DNA of 64,000 bases, from NCBI RefSeq assembly GCF_000708265.2, contig NZ_JCKI01000002.1, positions 434,001-498,000 of the forward strand, read 5' to 3'. Within the stretch, counting starts at the first letter, position 1. Each line of letters starts with the position of its first letter. This stretch comes from Pedobacter sp. R20-19 (GTDB lineage Bacteria > Bacteroidota > Bacteroidia > Sphingobacteriales > Sphingobacteriaceae). The notes beneath the pieces were generated by a model that saw only the letters and a list, made by a program, of their open reading frames with translations, did not search any database and was not told the DNA's origin. Shown here in pieces: positions 57,318 through 64,000 of the stretch. The translations under genes and the position numbers were made by a program.

Positions 57318-57350
57318 AAAAGCTGCCAATTTTAATGTTTGACAGCTTTT
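57318..57350 (-). terminator. Hairpin between the pRiA4b-like gene and miaA
   Basis: AAAAGCTG and CAGCTTTT form an 8-bp stem with a long loop; read on the minus strand it is followed by TTTATTTTAT. It likely ends transcription from 58020. Confidence 0.6.
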
Positions 57351-57375
57351 ATAATTGCATATAGGTTGGTATTAA

Positions 57376-58020
57376 TTAATAATCATCTTTGGTATCGTCT
57401 TCAAAATTATCATTATCTGAAAATTCATCTCCAAATTCATCATCCTCAGATTCTTCATCATCATCCCGCTCTTTTTCATTAATGCCCATTTCACCCATAG
57501 CTTCGAGTTCGTCTGTATCTTCAGGAACGAAATTTAATTCATTTAAAAAATCAAATTCACCCACAGCTACAGCCGAATTTTCGGCATCATCTATGCTCAC
57601 TGCATTCTTTTCAAAAATTTTCGGTGCTTCACCTGAACTCTTCGCTAAAAATGGATATTCTATATTTGGATCTGGATCTAAAACGATTTTAACCAATTCT
57701 ACATGAAAATCAAAAGGACGGTCGAAATTATAAATATAATAGAACTTTTGATGAGGATCTTCAATGAAGCCACTTAACTTAGAATTTTCCATCAAAACCA
57801 CACGATCTTTTTTTCTTTCATTGGGCAAATAGGCAATTTCATCACCCTTTAACCAATTATCTGTACTTACATAAAATGACGAAGATTTTTCTGCATTGTA
57901 ACCAGTAGATTTATGGATAGCCTTATGCAGGTCTTCAAATGTTTGGTTTGATTTAATGTCGATCTCTCTCACCACATCATCAAAATCTTCGAAAGTAATT
58001 CTAAATTTATAAATAGCCAT
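57376..58020 (-). CDS. pRiA4b ORF-3-like protein with acidic tail
   Basis: Residues 1-130 show the pRiA4b ORF-3-like domain (often named TnpR-like passenger protein): YKFRITFEDFDDVVREIDIK, FEDLHKAIHKSTGY and FYVSTDNW. The last 50 residues are almost only Asp and Glu (DDDEESEDDEFGDE), a disordered acidic tail. Despite the transposon-derived name there is no transposase or IS end nearby. Function unknown; the gene is common in this phylum beside miaA. Confidence 0.8.
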   Translation of the reverse strand: MAIYKFRITFEDFDDVVREIDIKSNQTFEDLHKAIHKSTGYNAEKSSSFYVSTDNWLKGDEIAYLPNERKKDRVVLMENSKLSGFIEDPHQKFYYIYNFDRPFDFHVELVKIVLDPDPNIEYPFLAKSSGEAPKIFEKNAVSIDDAENSAVAVGEFDFLNELNFVPEDTDELEAMGEMGINEKERDDDEESEDDEFGDEFSDNDNFEDDTKDDY

Positions 58021-58119
58021 TATTGTATTTTGGAACCGTAAAAATAAAGTTAATTTATATTAACCACAAACATCATGTCTTACAAGATATTGCCTTTGAG
58101 TGGTATTTGGTCAATTAAA

Positions 58120-59526
58120 TTATTTAAGAACAGGATTTAATCCCATTTGTTTGGCTTGAATTATCATAAAATTAAATGCTTCCTGATAGTCGTTTTTAAT
58201 CTCTCCCTCCAGGATAGCTTCCCTGATGGCATTCTTAATTAGGCCAACTTCTTTACCTGCATCCAGGCCAAAGGTAATCATGATATCATTTCCGGTAATA
58301 GGAGGCTGCCAATTCCTGATTTTATCACGCTCTTCCACATCTTTTAGCTTTTGTTTAACTAACTCAAAGTTGTTTCGATATTTAATTTTTTTATACTCGT
58401 TTTTGGTTGTAACATCGGCATTACACAGTTGCATTAAGCTATCTATCTCTTCGCCTGCATCAAATAAAAGCCTTCTCACGGCTGAATCGGTAACGATTTC
58501 CTGTGCAAGAACGATTGGCCTTAAGTGTAACTGAACAAGTTTTTGAACAAATTTCATTTTTTCATTCAGTGGCAGTTTCAACTGAGCGAAGATTTTTGGA
58601 ACCATCTTTGCGCCTTTGTCCTCATGCCCATGAAAAGTCCAGCCATGGCCTTCTTCGAAACGTTTTGTCGCTGGTTTGGCTATATCATGCAATATAGCGG
58701 CCCAGCGTAGCCATAAATCATCTGTATGTAGGCAAATGTTATCCAGTACTTCCAAAGTATGATAGAAGTTATCCTTGTGCCCTTTTCCTTTGACAATTTC
58801 TACCCCATAAAGCTGTGCCATTTGTGGAAAAATAATTTGTAAAAGGCCGGTATCAAAAAGGTGTTTAAATCCAATAGATGGTTTGGAGGACAAAATAATT
58901 TTATTCAGTTCATCCGTGATTCGCTCTTTAGATACAATGCTAATTCTTTCTTTTTGAGTCTGAATTGCGTGGAGTGCCGCCGGATCAATTTTAAAATTAA
59001 GCTGCGAAGCGAAACGGATTGCCCGCATCATTCTCAAAGGATCATCGGAAAAAGTGATTTCCGGATCAAGCGGCGTACGGATGAATTTACTTCTTAAGTC
59101 TGTAAGACCATCAAAGGGGTCGAGCAACTCACCGAAGTGAGCAATATTAAGGTTAATGGCAAGCGCATTAATGGTAAAATCGCGTCGTAGCTGATCATCC
59201 TCTAGCGTGCCATCTTCCACAATCGGTTTGCGGGATTCTAATCGGTAAGATTCTTTTCTGGCACCTACAAATTCGACCTCTAAATCCTTGAATTTAATAT
59301 TTGCGGTACCAAAGTTTTTAAAAACAGCAACTTTTGTGTTTAGTTTTTTTGCAACAGCCTCTGCATATTCAATTCCACTACCCACTACCACCACATCTAT
59401 ATCTTTAGATATTCGGTTTAAAAATATATCGCGGACAAAACCTCCAATAACATAAGCTTCGATATTCTGCTGATCAGCTACTGTGGAAAGGGTTTTAAAA
59501 ATCGGATCTTGTAGGTGTTGATGCAT
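58120..59526 (-). CDS. cca: CCA-adding tRNA nucleotidyltransferase with HD domain
   Basis: Builds or repairs the 3' CCA of tRNAs; three of the five tRNA genes that end without encoded CCA in this window would need it, as would the other two-line cases. Nucleotidyltransferase head GGFVRDIFL (near 29) and [18 protein letters not shown] near 112, [12 protein letters not shown] and an HD phosphohydrolase region with AILHDIAKP near 262. I use the ATG at 59526 ([10 protein letters not shown]). The frame extends 12 codons further ([12 protein letters not shown]), but those are encoded by a dispersed repeat and are not conserved-looking. Confidence 0.92.
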   Translation of the reverse strand: MHQHLQDPIFKTLSTVADQQNIEAYVIGGFVRDIFLNRISKDIDVVVVGSGIEYAEAVAKKLNTKVAVFKNFGTANIKFKDLEVEFVGARKESYRLESRKPIVEDGTLEDDQLRRDFTINALAINLNIAHFGELLDPFDGLTDLRSKFIRTPLDPEITFSDDPLRMMRAIRFASQLNFKIDPAALHAIQTQKERISIVSKERITDELNKIILSSKPSIGFKHLFDTGLLQIIFPQMAQLYGVEIVKGKGHKDNFYHTLEVLDNICLHTDDLWLRWAAILHDIAKPATKRFEEGHGWTFHGHEDKGAKMVPKIFAQLKLPLNEKMKFVQKLVQLHLRPIVLAQEIVTDSAVRRLLFDAGEEIDSLMQLCNADVTTKNEYKKIKYRNNFELVKQKLKDVEERDKIRNWQPPITGNDIMITFGLDAGKEVGLIKNAIREAILEGEIKNDYQEAFNFMIIQAKQMGLNPVLK

Positions 59527-59535
59527 AATAATATT

Positions 59536-59606
59536 TTCGTCGTGCTGAATTGACTTCAGCATCTTTTTGGCTAAAGACCCTGAAATAAATTCAGGGTGAC
59601 GAATTG
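59536..59606. repeat. Dispersed intergenic repeat, copy 2
   Basis: Same layout as 17117-17205: GTCGTGCTGAATTGACTTCA, CATCTTTTTGG, then ACCCTGAAATAAATTCAGGG and TGACGAATT. Two dyads, GCTGAA..TTCAGC and CCCTGAA..TTCAGGG. It overlaps the possible upstream start of cca. Confidence 0.8.
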
Positions 59607-59634
59607 ATTTAAAGTTTATGCAAAAGTAATAAAA

Positions 59635-60201
59635 TTACTTGCGAATAAATTCAAATTGTCCACTCGGAGAAAGTTTCATGATGGTAGATGGCTTTTTATG
59701 CGTTCTATTCTCTTGCTCGAAATCGACTATATAGTCAACTGCTTCTAAAATTTCAGGATCAATATCATCAAAATATTTTGGTGAAGGTTTTCCGCTTAAA
59801 TTGGCAGAGGTAGAAACCATCGGCTTGCGAAAACGCTGGAGAAGTGGTGTGCAGAAATCGTGTTTCACCACGCGGATGCCTACGCTGCCATCTGCGTTAA
59901 TTACATTTGGTGCAAGGTTTTTTGCCCCAGAGAAAATAATCGTTAAAGGATTTTCAGCGTATTCAATCAGGTCATAGGCTACTTCAGGAATTTCCGTTAC
60001 ATAGCTTTGTAATTTGCTATCTACATCGAGCAATACAATTAAGCTTTTATCTGCTGGCCTGTTTTTTATTTTAAGTAATTTCTCTACAGCTTCTATATTG
60101 GTTGCATCGCAGCCCAAACCCCAGATTGTATCTGTAGGGTATAAAATTACACCACCATTTTTCAGCACTTCCAAAGCTTTATTGATTTCCTCTTTTAACA
60201 T
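59635..60201 (-). CDS. tsaC: L-threonylcarbamoyladenylate synthase (Sua5/YciO/YrdC)
   Basis: Makes threonylcarbamoyl-AMP from Thr, bicarbonate and ATP for t6A37 of ANN-reading tRNAs. 188 aa, the short YrdC form. PTDTIWGLGCDA (22-33), LKIKNRPADKSLIVLL (about 43-58) and STSANLSGKPSP near 131 are the family's substrate motifs. With miaA and cca nearby, this stretch is rich in tRNA maturation genes. Confidence 0.92.
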   Translation of the reverse strand: MLKEEINKALEVLKNGGVILYPTDTIWGLGCDATNIEAVEKLLKIKNRPADKSLIVLLDVDSKLQSYVTEIPEVAYDLIEYAENPLTIIFSGAKNLAPNVINADGSVGIRVVKHDFCTPLLQRFRKPMVSTSANLSGKPSPKYFDDIDPEILEAVDYIVDFEQENRTHKKPSTIMKLSPSGQFEFIRK

Positions 60202-60394
60202 GATACAAAGTTAATTTTTTAGTTGAAATGTTAAATATTCATCATTGGCTAATTATTTAACATTTGCCATAAAACTTTCTGTTTTATAACACGTTCTATC
60301 CAAACAATCTGATTGTAAAATTATACCAGTTTTATGAAATTAAAATTAAATTTTATTATATTTAATATCGGTTATTTATATGAAACAACACACA

Positions 60395-60961
60395 ATGAAA
60401 ACAATTAAAAACTTATTAATGCTGTTTGCCATCGTAATCGCATTAGCAGGATGTTCGAGTCTTCGTACCGCATCTGATTTTGATAAAAATGCAGATTTCA
60501 ATCGTTATAAAACCTACAATTTTTATGACAAAGGAATCGCCAGAGTAAAGTTGAATAACTTAGATAAAAGACGTTTAATGGCTGCCGTAGAAACGGAGAT
60601 GAATGCTAAAGGTTTTACAAAATCTGAAAGGCCGGATATGCTTGTAAACTTAGTGGTGGTGGCGAGAGAAAAAACAGACGTTTATGGCCCTGCCTATTAC
60701 GGTGGATGGGGTTGGGGCGGCGGCTGGGGCTGGCGTGGTGGTTGGGGTTCTCCTTTCTGGGGTGGCGGTAACTACGTTAACCAATACATTGAAGGTACGA
60801 TCATCATTGATTTCTTAGATCCGGCTAAAAAAGAATTATTCTGGCACGGAAGGGGTAGTGGATTTAATTTGGATAATTTAAAGAAAAGAGAAGAACGCCT
60901 TTACACTGGTGTTAAAGAAATTCTGGCACAATATCCACCAAATGCTTTGGCTGCTAAGTAG
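60395..60961 (+). CDS. DUF4136 lipoprotein
   Basis: Signal peptide with lipobox LAGC at C20, then the DUF4136 pattern: DFDKNADFNRYKTYNFYD, VETEMNAKGFTKSERPDMLV and GTIIIDFLDPAKKELFWHG. A Gly/Trp-rich insert (YYGGWGWGGGWGWRGGWGS, about 107-125) is typical of the family. Function unknown; envelope-located. An earlier ATG at 60380 adds five residues and is also possible. It overlaps the 3' end of the convergent glycosyltransferase by 8 bp. Confidence 0.85.
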   Translation: MKTIKNLLMLFAIVIALAGCSSLRTASDFDKNADFNRYKTYNFYDKGIARVKLNNLDKRRLMAAVETEMNAKGFTKSERPDMLVNLVVVAREKTDVYGPAYYGGWGWGGGWGWRGGWGSPFWGGGNYVNQYIEGTIIIDFLDPAKKELFWHGRGSGFNLDNLKKREERLYTGVKEILAQYPPNALAAK

Positions 60962-62171
60962 TAGCTGAACCTAATAAATTGCTATAGCAATCCATTAATT
61001 GCTTTGTTACTTGAGGGCTGTTGAATTTTTGAACAAATTCCAGCCCTTTTTCTTTCATCTCTTTTTGGAGATCAGCATGTTGAAGAACTTGATCAATCCA
61101 GTAGGCTAAACCACTTACATCTGTTGGATTGATATAAATACTATCAGGTCCGCCTGCTTCTTCCAGGCAAGAACCTGTGGCTGCAATTACAGGTACTTTC
61201 GAATATAAAGCCTCGATTATAGGAATGCCAAAGCCTTCGTAAAAGGAAGGATAAACAAACAGTTTAGCCATTTGATAAATGCCAGGTAAGTCTGTAAATG
61301 GAATGTTTTTTAAAAAGATTACCCGATTTCTTAAAGCTAAACGGTCAAGCTCTCTTTCAATTTCTTTAAAGTAAGCGGTTTCTTTTCCAATAACGACCAG
61401 CTTATATTGGTGATCTACAGTTTTGAGTGCTTGTATTAATAATTTGAGGTTTTTACGTGCCTCGATGGTTCCAACGTTGAGAATGTATTTTTCTGGAAGT
61501 TCATAAGTGAGTTTAATCCTGTTTAAAGTTGATTCGGGCATTGCCATTTTAAATCCATCATTACAACTTTGATAAATGACTTTAATTTTGTCGGGATTTA
61601 CATTGTAAAACTCTACAATGTCTGCTTTGGTTTTTTCACTTATGGCGATAATCTGATCAGCTCTTTTGCAAGCAGATCTACTCTTCCATTTGTAAAGTTT
61701 ACGATCTATAAATTGATAGTATTGCGGAAAACGAAGGAAAATTAAATCGTGAATGGTAACAATGGATTTAATGCGGGTGTGCTGAATGGCGAATGGAATT
61801 TCGTGGCTTAAGCCATGAAAAATCTGAACGTGATCTCTGCCCAGATCTTTGAGGATATTTAAAGTTCTCCAAAGAAAACCACCTTCTTTAGGAAGTTTTA
61901 ACGTGATGTTTTCTTTTTCAAAAAAGGAATCAATTTGTTTAGCATGCTTTACTTTTGGTGAGTAAACCAAATATTGATTTTCAGGGTACTGCGCTGCAAG
62001 CGATTCAATTAAAGACCGGCTATAATTACCTAATCCAGTTAAGTTATTTGCTGCACGCTTGCCATCAAAGCCTATTTGGATTGGAAAGCTTAAAGCCGAA
62101 AGACCAAAGCTTGATTGATCAAGTTCAGGACTTTCGGCTTTAGAAATTTGCTTTTCGCTTTCCGCTTTCAC
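60954..62171 (-). CDS. GT4-family glycosyltransferase with repeat-derived N-terminus
   Basis: Retaining GT-B glycosyltransferase: IGFDGKRAANNLTGLGNYSR near 33-52, donor-site region NVGTIEARKNLKLLIQAL near 230-247 and PSFYEGFGIPIIEAL near 305-320 with the family's E-x7-E. Acts on a lipid- or polysaccharide-linked acceptor not deducible here. The first 29 residues (KAESEKQISKAESPEL...) are encoded by AAAGCGGAAAGCG-type intergenic repeat and start with GTG at 62171. Homologues normally begin close to IGFDGKR, but no usable codon lies there, so the gene may have lost its original start and taken one from the repeat. Confidence 0.85.
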   Translation of the reverse strand: MKAESEKQISKAESPELDQSSFGLSALSFPIQIGFDGKRAANNLTGLGNYSRSLIESLAAQYPENQYLVYSPKVKHAKQIDSFFEKENITLKLPKEGGFLWRTLNILKDLGRDHVQIFHGLSHEIPFAIQHTRIKSIVTIHDLIFLRFPQYYQFIDRKLYKWKSRSACKRADQIIAISEKTKADIVEFYNVNPDKIKVIYQSCNDGFKMAMPESTLNRIKLTYELPEKYILNVGTIEARKNLKLLIQALKTVDHQYKLVVIGKETAYFKEIERELDRLALRNRVIFLKNIPFTDLPGIYQMAKLFVYPSFYEGFGIPIIEALYSKVPVIAATGSCLEEAGGPDSIYINPTDVSGLAYWIDQVLQHADLQKEMKEKGLEFVQKFNSPQVTKQLMDCYSNLLGSATT

Positions 62172-62186
62172 CTTTTCCCTCTAAGC

Positions 62187-63005
62187 TTAAACAGCTACAT
62201 TATTTTCTCTCAACGCATCGTTAAGTGAGGTTTTCTTATCTGTACTTTCTTTACGTTTTCCAATAATTAAAGCACAAGGAACCTGATATTCTCCAGAAGG
62301 GAATTTTTTGGTATAGCTACCTGGAATTACTACTGAACGTGCTGGTACTACACCTTTATATTCTACAGGCGTTGGGCCAGTTACATCAATAATTTTAGTA
62401 GATGCTGTTAATACCACATTGGCACCCAATACTGCTTCACGCTCTACTTTAACCCCTTCCACAACAATTGCTCTTGAACCTAAAAATGCATCATCTTCAA
62501 TAATAACCGGTGCAGCCTGAACAGGTTCCAGAACTCCGCCAATACCCACGCCACCACTTAAGTGAACACGTTTACCAATTTGTGCACAAGAACCCACAGT
62601 AGCCCAGGTATCAACCATTGTACCTTCATCTACATAAGCACCAATGTTAATGTAAGATGGCATCATGATTACACCTTTTGCTAAATATGAACCGTAACGG
62701 GCACTCGCCATTGGCACTACACGTACACCAGTTGCTTTATAATCGGTTTTTAAATCCATTTTATCATGGTATACAAAAGGACCGCTCTTAATTTCCTTCA
62801 TCTCACGAATAGGGAAGTATAAAATTACAGCTTTCTTTACCCACTCATTAATGCCCCAAGAATTTAGAACTGGTTCAGCAACACGAATTTCGCCTTTATC
62901 TAATCCCTGAATAATGGTTTCGATCGCTTCGCAATAGTTGCTATATTTTAAAAGGGTTCTATCTTCCCAAGCGGCTTCAATTAATTTCTTTAAATCTGAA
63001 TACAT
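62187..63005 (-). CDS. dapD: Tetrahydrodipicolinate N-succinyltransferase
   Basis: Fourth step of lysine and meso-DAP synthesis by the succinylase route. 272 aa. N-terminal helical domain LKKLIEAAWEDRTLL, then a left-handed beta helix of hexapeptide repeats (NIGAYVDEGTMVDTWATVGS near 120-139; SGGVGIGGVLEP near 150). Peptidoglycan in this group contains meso-DAP. It lies 15 bp before the glycosyltransferase gene on the same strand. Confidence 0.96.
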   Translation of the reverse strand: MYSDLKKLIEAAWEDRTLLKYSNYCEAIETIIQGLDKGEIRVAEPVLNSWGINEWVKKAVILYFPIREMKEIKSGPFVYHDKMDLKTDYKATGVRVVPMASARYGSYLAKGVIMMPSYINIGAYVDEGTMVDTWATVGSCAQIGKRVHLSGGVGIGGVLEPVQAAPVIIEDDAFLGSRAIVVEGVKVEREAVLGANVVLTASTKIIDVTGPTPVEYKGVVPARSVVIPGSYTKKFPSGEYQVPCALIIGKRKESTDKKTSLNDALRENNVAV

Positions 63006-63180
63006 GATGTTTTTAAATTTTACGCAAAATAAATCAAATTTTTCGGTTTTTTAGTTTTTTACGTGTTTGGTTTTTTGGGGTTAGGGTTGCTCATTTGGTT
63101 GTATAGATTTTTAGATGTTTGGTTTTTTGGGATATGGTTGCTTAACTTTGTTTTTCAAATTTTAGCATTTTGGATTTTAT
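63006..63180. repeat. T-rich spacer with an imperfect 52-bp duplication
   Basis: GTTTGGTTTTTTGGGG at 63065 recurs as GTTTGGTTTTTTGGGA at 63117, each followed by a TATGGTTGCT-like end (TTAGGGTTGCT and ATATGGTTGCT). Strong T/A strand skew; no gene. Confidence 0.7.
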
Positions 63181-63231
63181 GTTATGGTTTTTACCAATCA
63201 ACTAAAAAACCAACTAACTAACAAACCACCA

Positions 63232-63633
63232 ATGGCAGAAGCAGAGAAACTTAGGATTGATAAATATTTATGGGCGATCAGGTTATTTAAAACCAGAAGT
63301 CTGGCTACCGATGCCTGTAAAGCCGGGCGTATAAAATTAAAAGGACAAAATATTAAACCATCTGCAATTGTAAAAATTGGCGATGTTTATCAGGTATCAA
63401 AAGGAATAGAAAAGAAAATTATTGAAGTAGTAGATTTTTCTTATAATAGAACTGATTCTCCTACCGCCTTAACAAAATATAAGGATTTAACGCCGGTTGA
63501 AGAAACCCATGCTTTTAAATCGGCTTTTCATGCGCCAAATTTAAAGCGTGATCGTGGGGCAGGCAGACCAACTAAAAAGGACAGGCGTGAAACCGATGAT
63601 TTAATTAGCGGTATGTTTGAAGAGGAAGAATAA
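63232..63633 (+). CDS. S4-domain RNA-binding protein (Hsp15/HslR-like)
   Basis: Small protein with an N-terminal S4 domain (LRIDKYLWAIRLFKTRSLAT, residues 7-26; AGRIKLKGQNIKPSAIVKIG) and a basic tail (KRDRGAGRPTKKDRRETDD). Hsp15 rescues stalled 50S subunits carrying nascent chains; this homologue may do the same. I use the ATG at 63232; the frame opens at 63184, but the extra residues (NQLKNQLTNKPP) come from an AACTAAC-type low-complexity run. Confidence 0.85.
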   Translation: MAEAEKLRIDKYLWAIRLFKTRSLATDACKAGRIKLKGQNIKPSAIVKIGDVYQVSKGIEKKIIEVVDFSYNRTDSPTALTKYKDLTPVEETHAFKSAFHAPNLKRDRGAGRPTKKDRRETDDLISGMFEEEE

Positions 63634-63682
63634 TTAATCATCAGTCTTGAGTCCGAAGTCCATAGGCATCAGATAAGGAAAA

Positions 63683-64000
63683 TCAATTCCCTTTTGTGAT
63701 TTTAAAATCGCTGGTTGGCTCATGACTTAAAGTTATAGACTGAAGATTAAAATACCTCATGCGATAACTCATCATGGCAGTTTTGCCAAGTTTCTCTATC
63801 AGTTTATAATTTGCAACTGCTCCAACCGCGGCACCAATAAAGGGGAGCATCTGAGCTAATTTAGCCAGATCAATGTAGTCACGATATTGTTGTTGAAAAG
63901 TTAACCAATCAAATTCATCAATATTGGTTGGTAGCTTATGTGCGACATCATCCCAATTCTGCATTTTCAAAAAAACGTTTTTACTTTCTTCCTTGCTTGA
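63683..64000 (-). CDS. EcsC-family protein, C-terminal part; 5' end outside window
   Basis: The frame is open to the window edge. Visible are SKEESKNVFLKMQNWDDVAH, then LAKLAQMLPFIGAAVGAVANYKLIEKLGKTAMMSYRMRYF, abbreviated here as the ending PFIGAAVGAVANYKLIEKLG that marks the EcsC family. A hydrophobic hairpin around the Gly/Ala run may touch the membrane. Bacterial EcsC proteins are linked to secretion and ABC transport in Bacillus, but their biochemical role is unknown. Confidence 0.75.
   Translation of the reverse strand, partial: SSKEESKNVFLKMQNWDDVAHKLPTNIDEFDWLTFQQQYRDYIDLAKLAQMLPFIGAAVGAVANYKLIEKLGKTAMMSYRMRYFNLQSITLSHEPTSDFKITKGN

Noticed and set aside
57376..58020. Mobile element suggested by the TnpR-like name of the protein family
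   Set aside because: No transposase, no terminal inverted repeats and no target duplication are visible around it.

Overview
The window reads as chromosome of a Bacteroidota bacterium of the Sphingobacteriaceae, most likely Pedobacter or a close relative. The evidence is the protein flavour, TonB-dependent receptors with carboxypeptidase-like N-domains, promoters of the Bacteroidota type (TAnnTTTG at -7 with a TTG element about 20 bp upstream), almost no Shine-Dalgarno sequences, and a strong one exactly where this phylum keeps it, in front of rpsU. The assignment rests on recognition, not on a database search.

Layout. 1-6480 is an AT-rich restriction island: a type III Res subunit cut by the window edge, a decayed hsdS tail, an unknown 140-aa gene, mcrB and mcrC, ending against a broken XRE-type regulator. 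6583-13357 holds an exported Gfo/Idh/MocA oxidoreductase, purN, rpsT, radC, an exported EEP-family hydrolase, and a four-gene cassette: an Lgt-like membrane protein, a radical SAM enzyme resembling the archaeal tetraether lipid synthase (Tes) family, and two twin two-helix membrane peptides. 13431-13800 is an array of 61/70-bp repeats. 13974-18985 is pheT, a ZapB-like coiled coil, zapA, a candidate 6S RNA and rny. 19449-36854 is surface and lipid biology: an Mpo1-like protein, a TonB receptor with a beta-helix lipoprotein, an orphan lipoprotein, an Oar-like receptor, a transglutaminase-like protein, an OlsF-like bifunctional aminolipid acyltransferase, a helix-hairpin-helix protein and an acyl-CoA dehydrogenase. 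37549-53018 is the translation and transcription core: rpsU, xerC, hpf, four tRNAs, tuf, tRNA-Trp, secE, nusG, rplKAJL, rpoBC. 53112-64000 is mixed housekeeping: DUF3467, FadL, an SGNH hydrolase, miaA, cca, tsaC, a DUF4136 lipoprotein, a glycosyltransferase, dapD, an S4 protein and the end of an EcsC-family gene.

The most interesting signals are two. First, three promoters (near 20051, 26880 and 32596) share one architecture: TTAAC-like repeats every 11 bp, then exactly 10 bp, then a -7 box. This is what a PhoB/OmpR-type regulator site looks like and resembles the cyanobacterial Pho box. Two of these promoters drive TonB receptors and the third appears to drive a terminator-ended small RNA of about 70 nt next to the OlsF-like gene. 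Second, the Lgt-like/Tes-like cassette suggests an unrecognised membrane-lipid modification.

Several start codons were moved downstream of the longest reading frame because the upstream part lies in a promoter, a terminator or an intergenic repeat.
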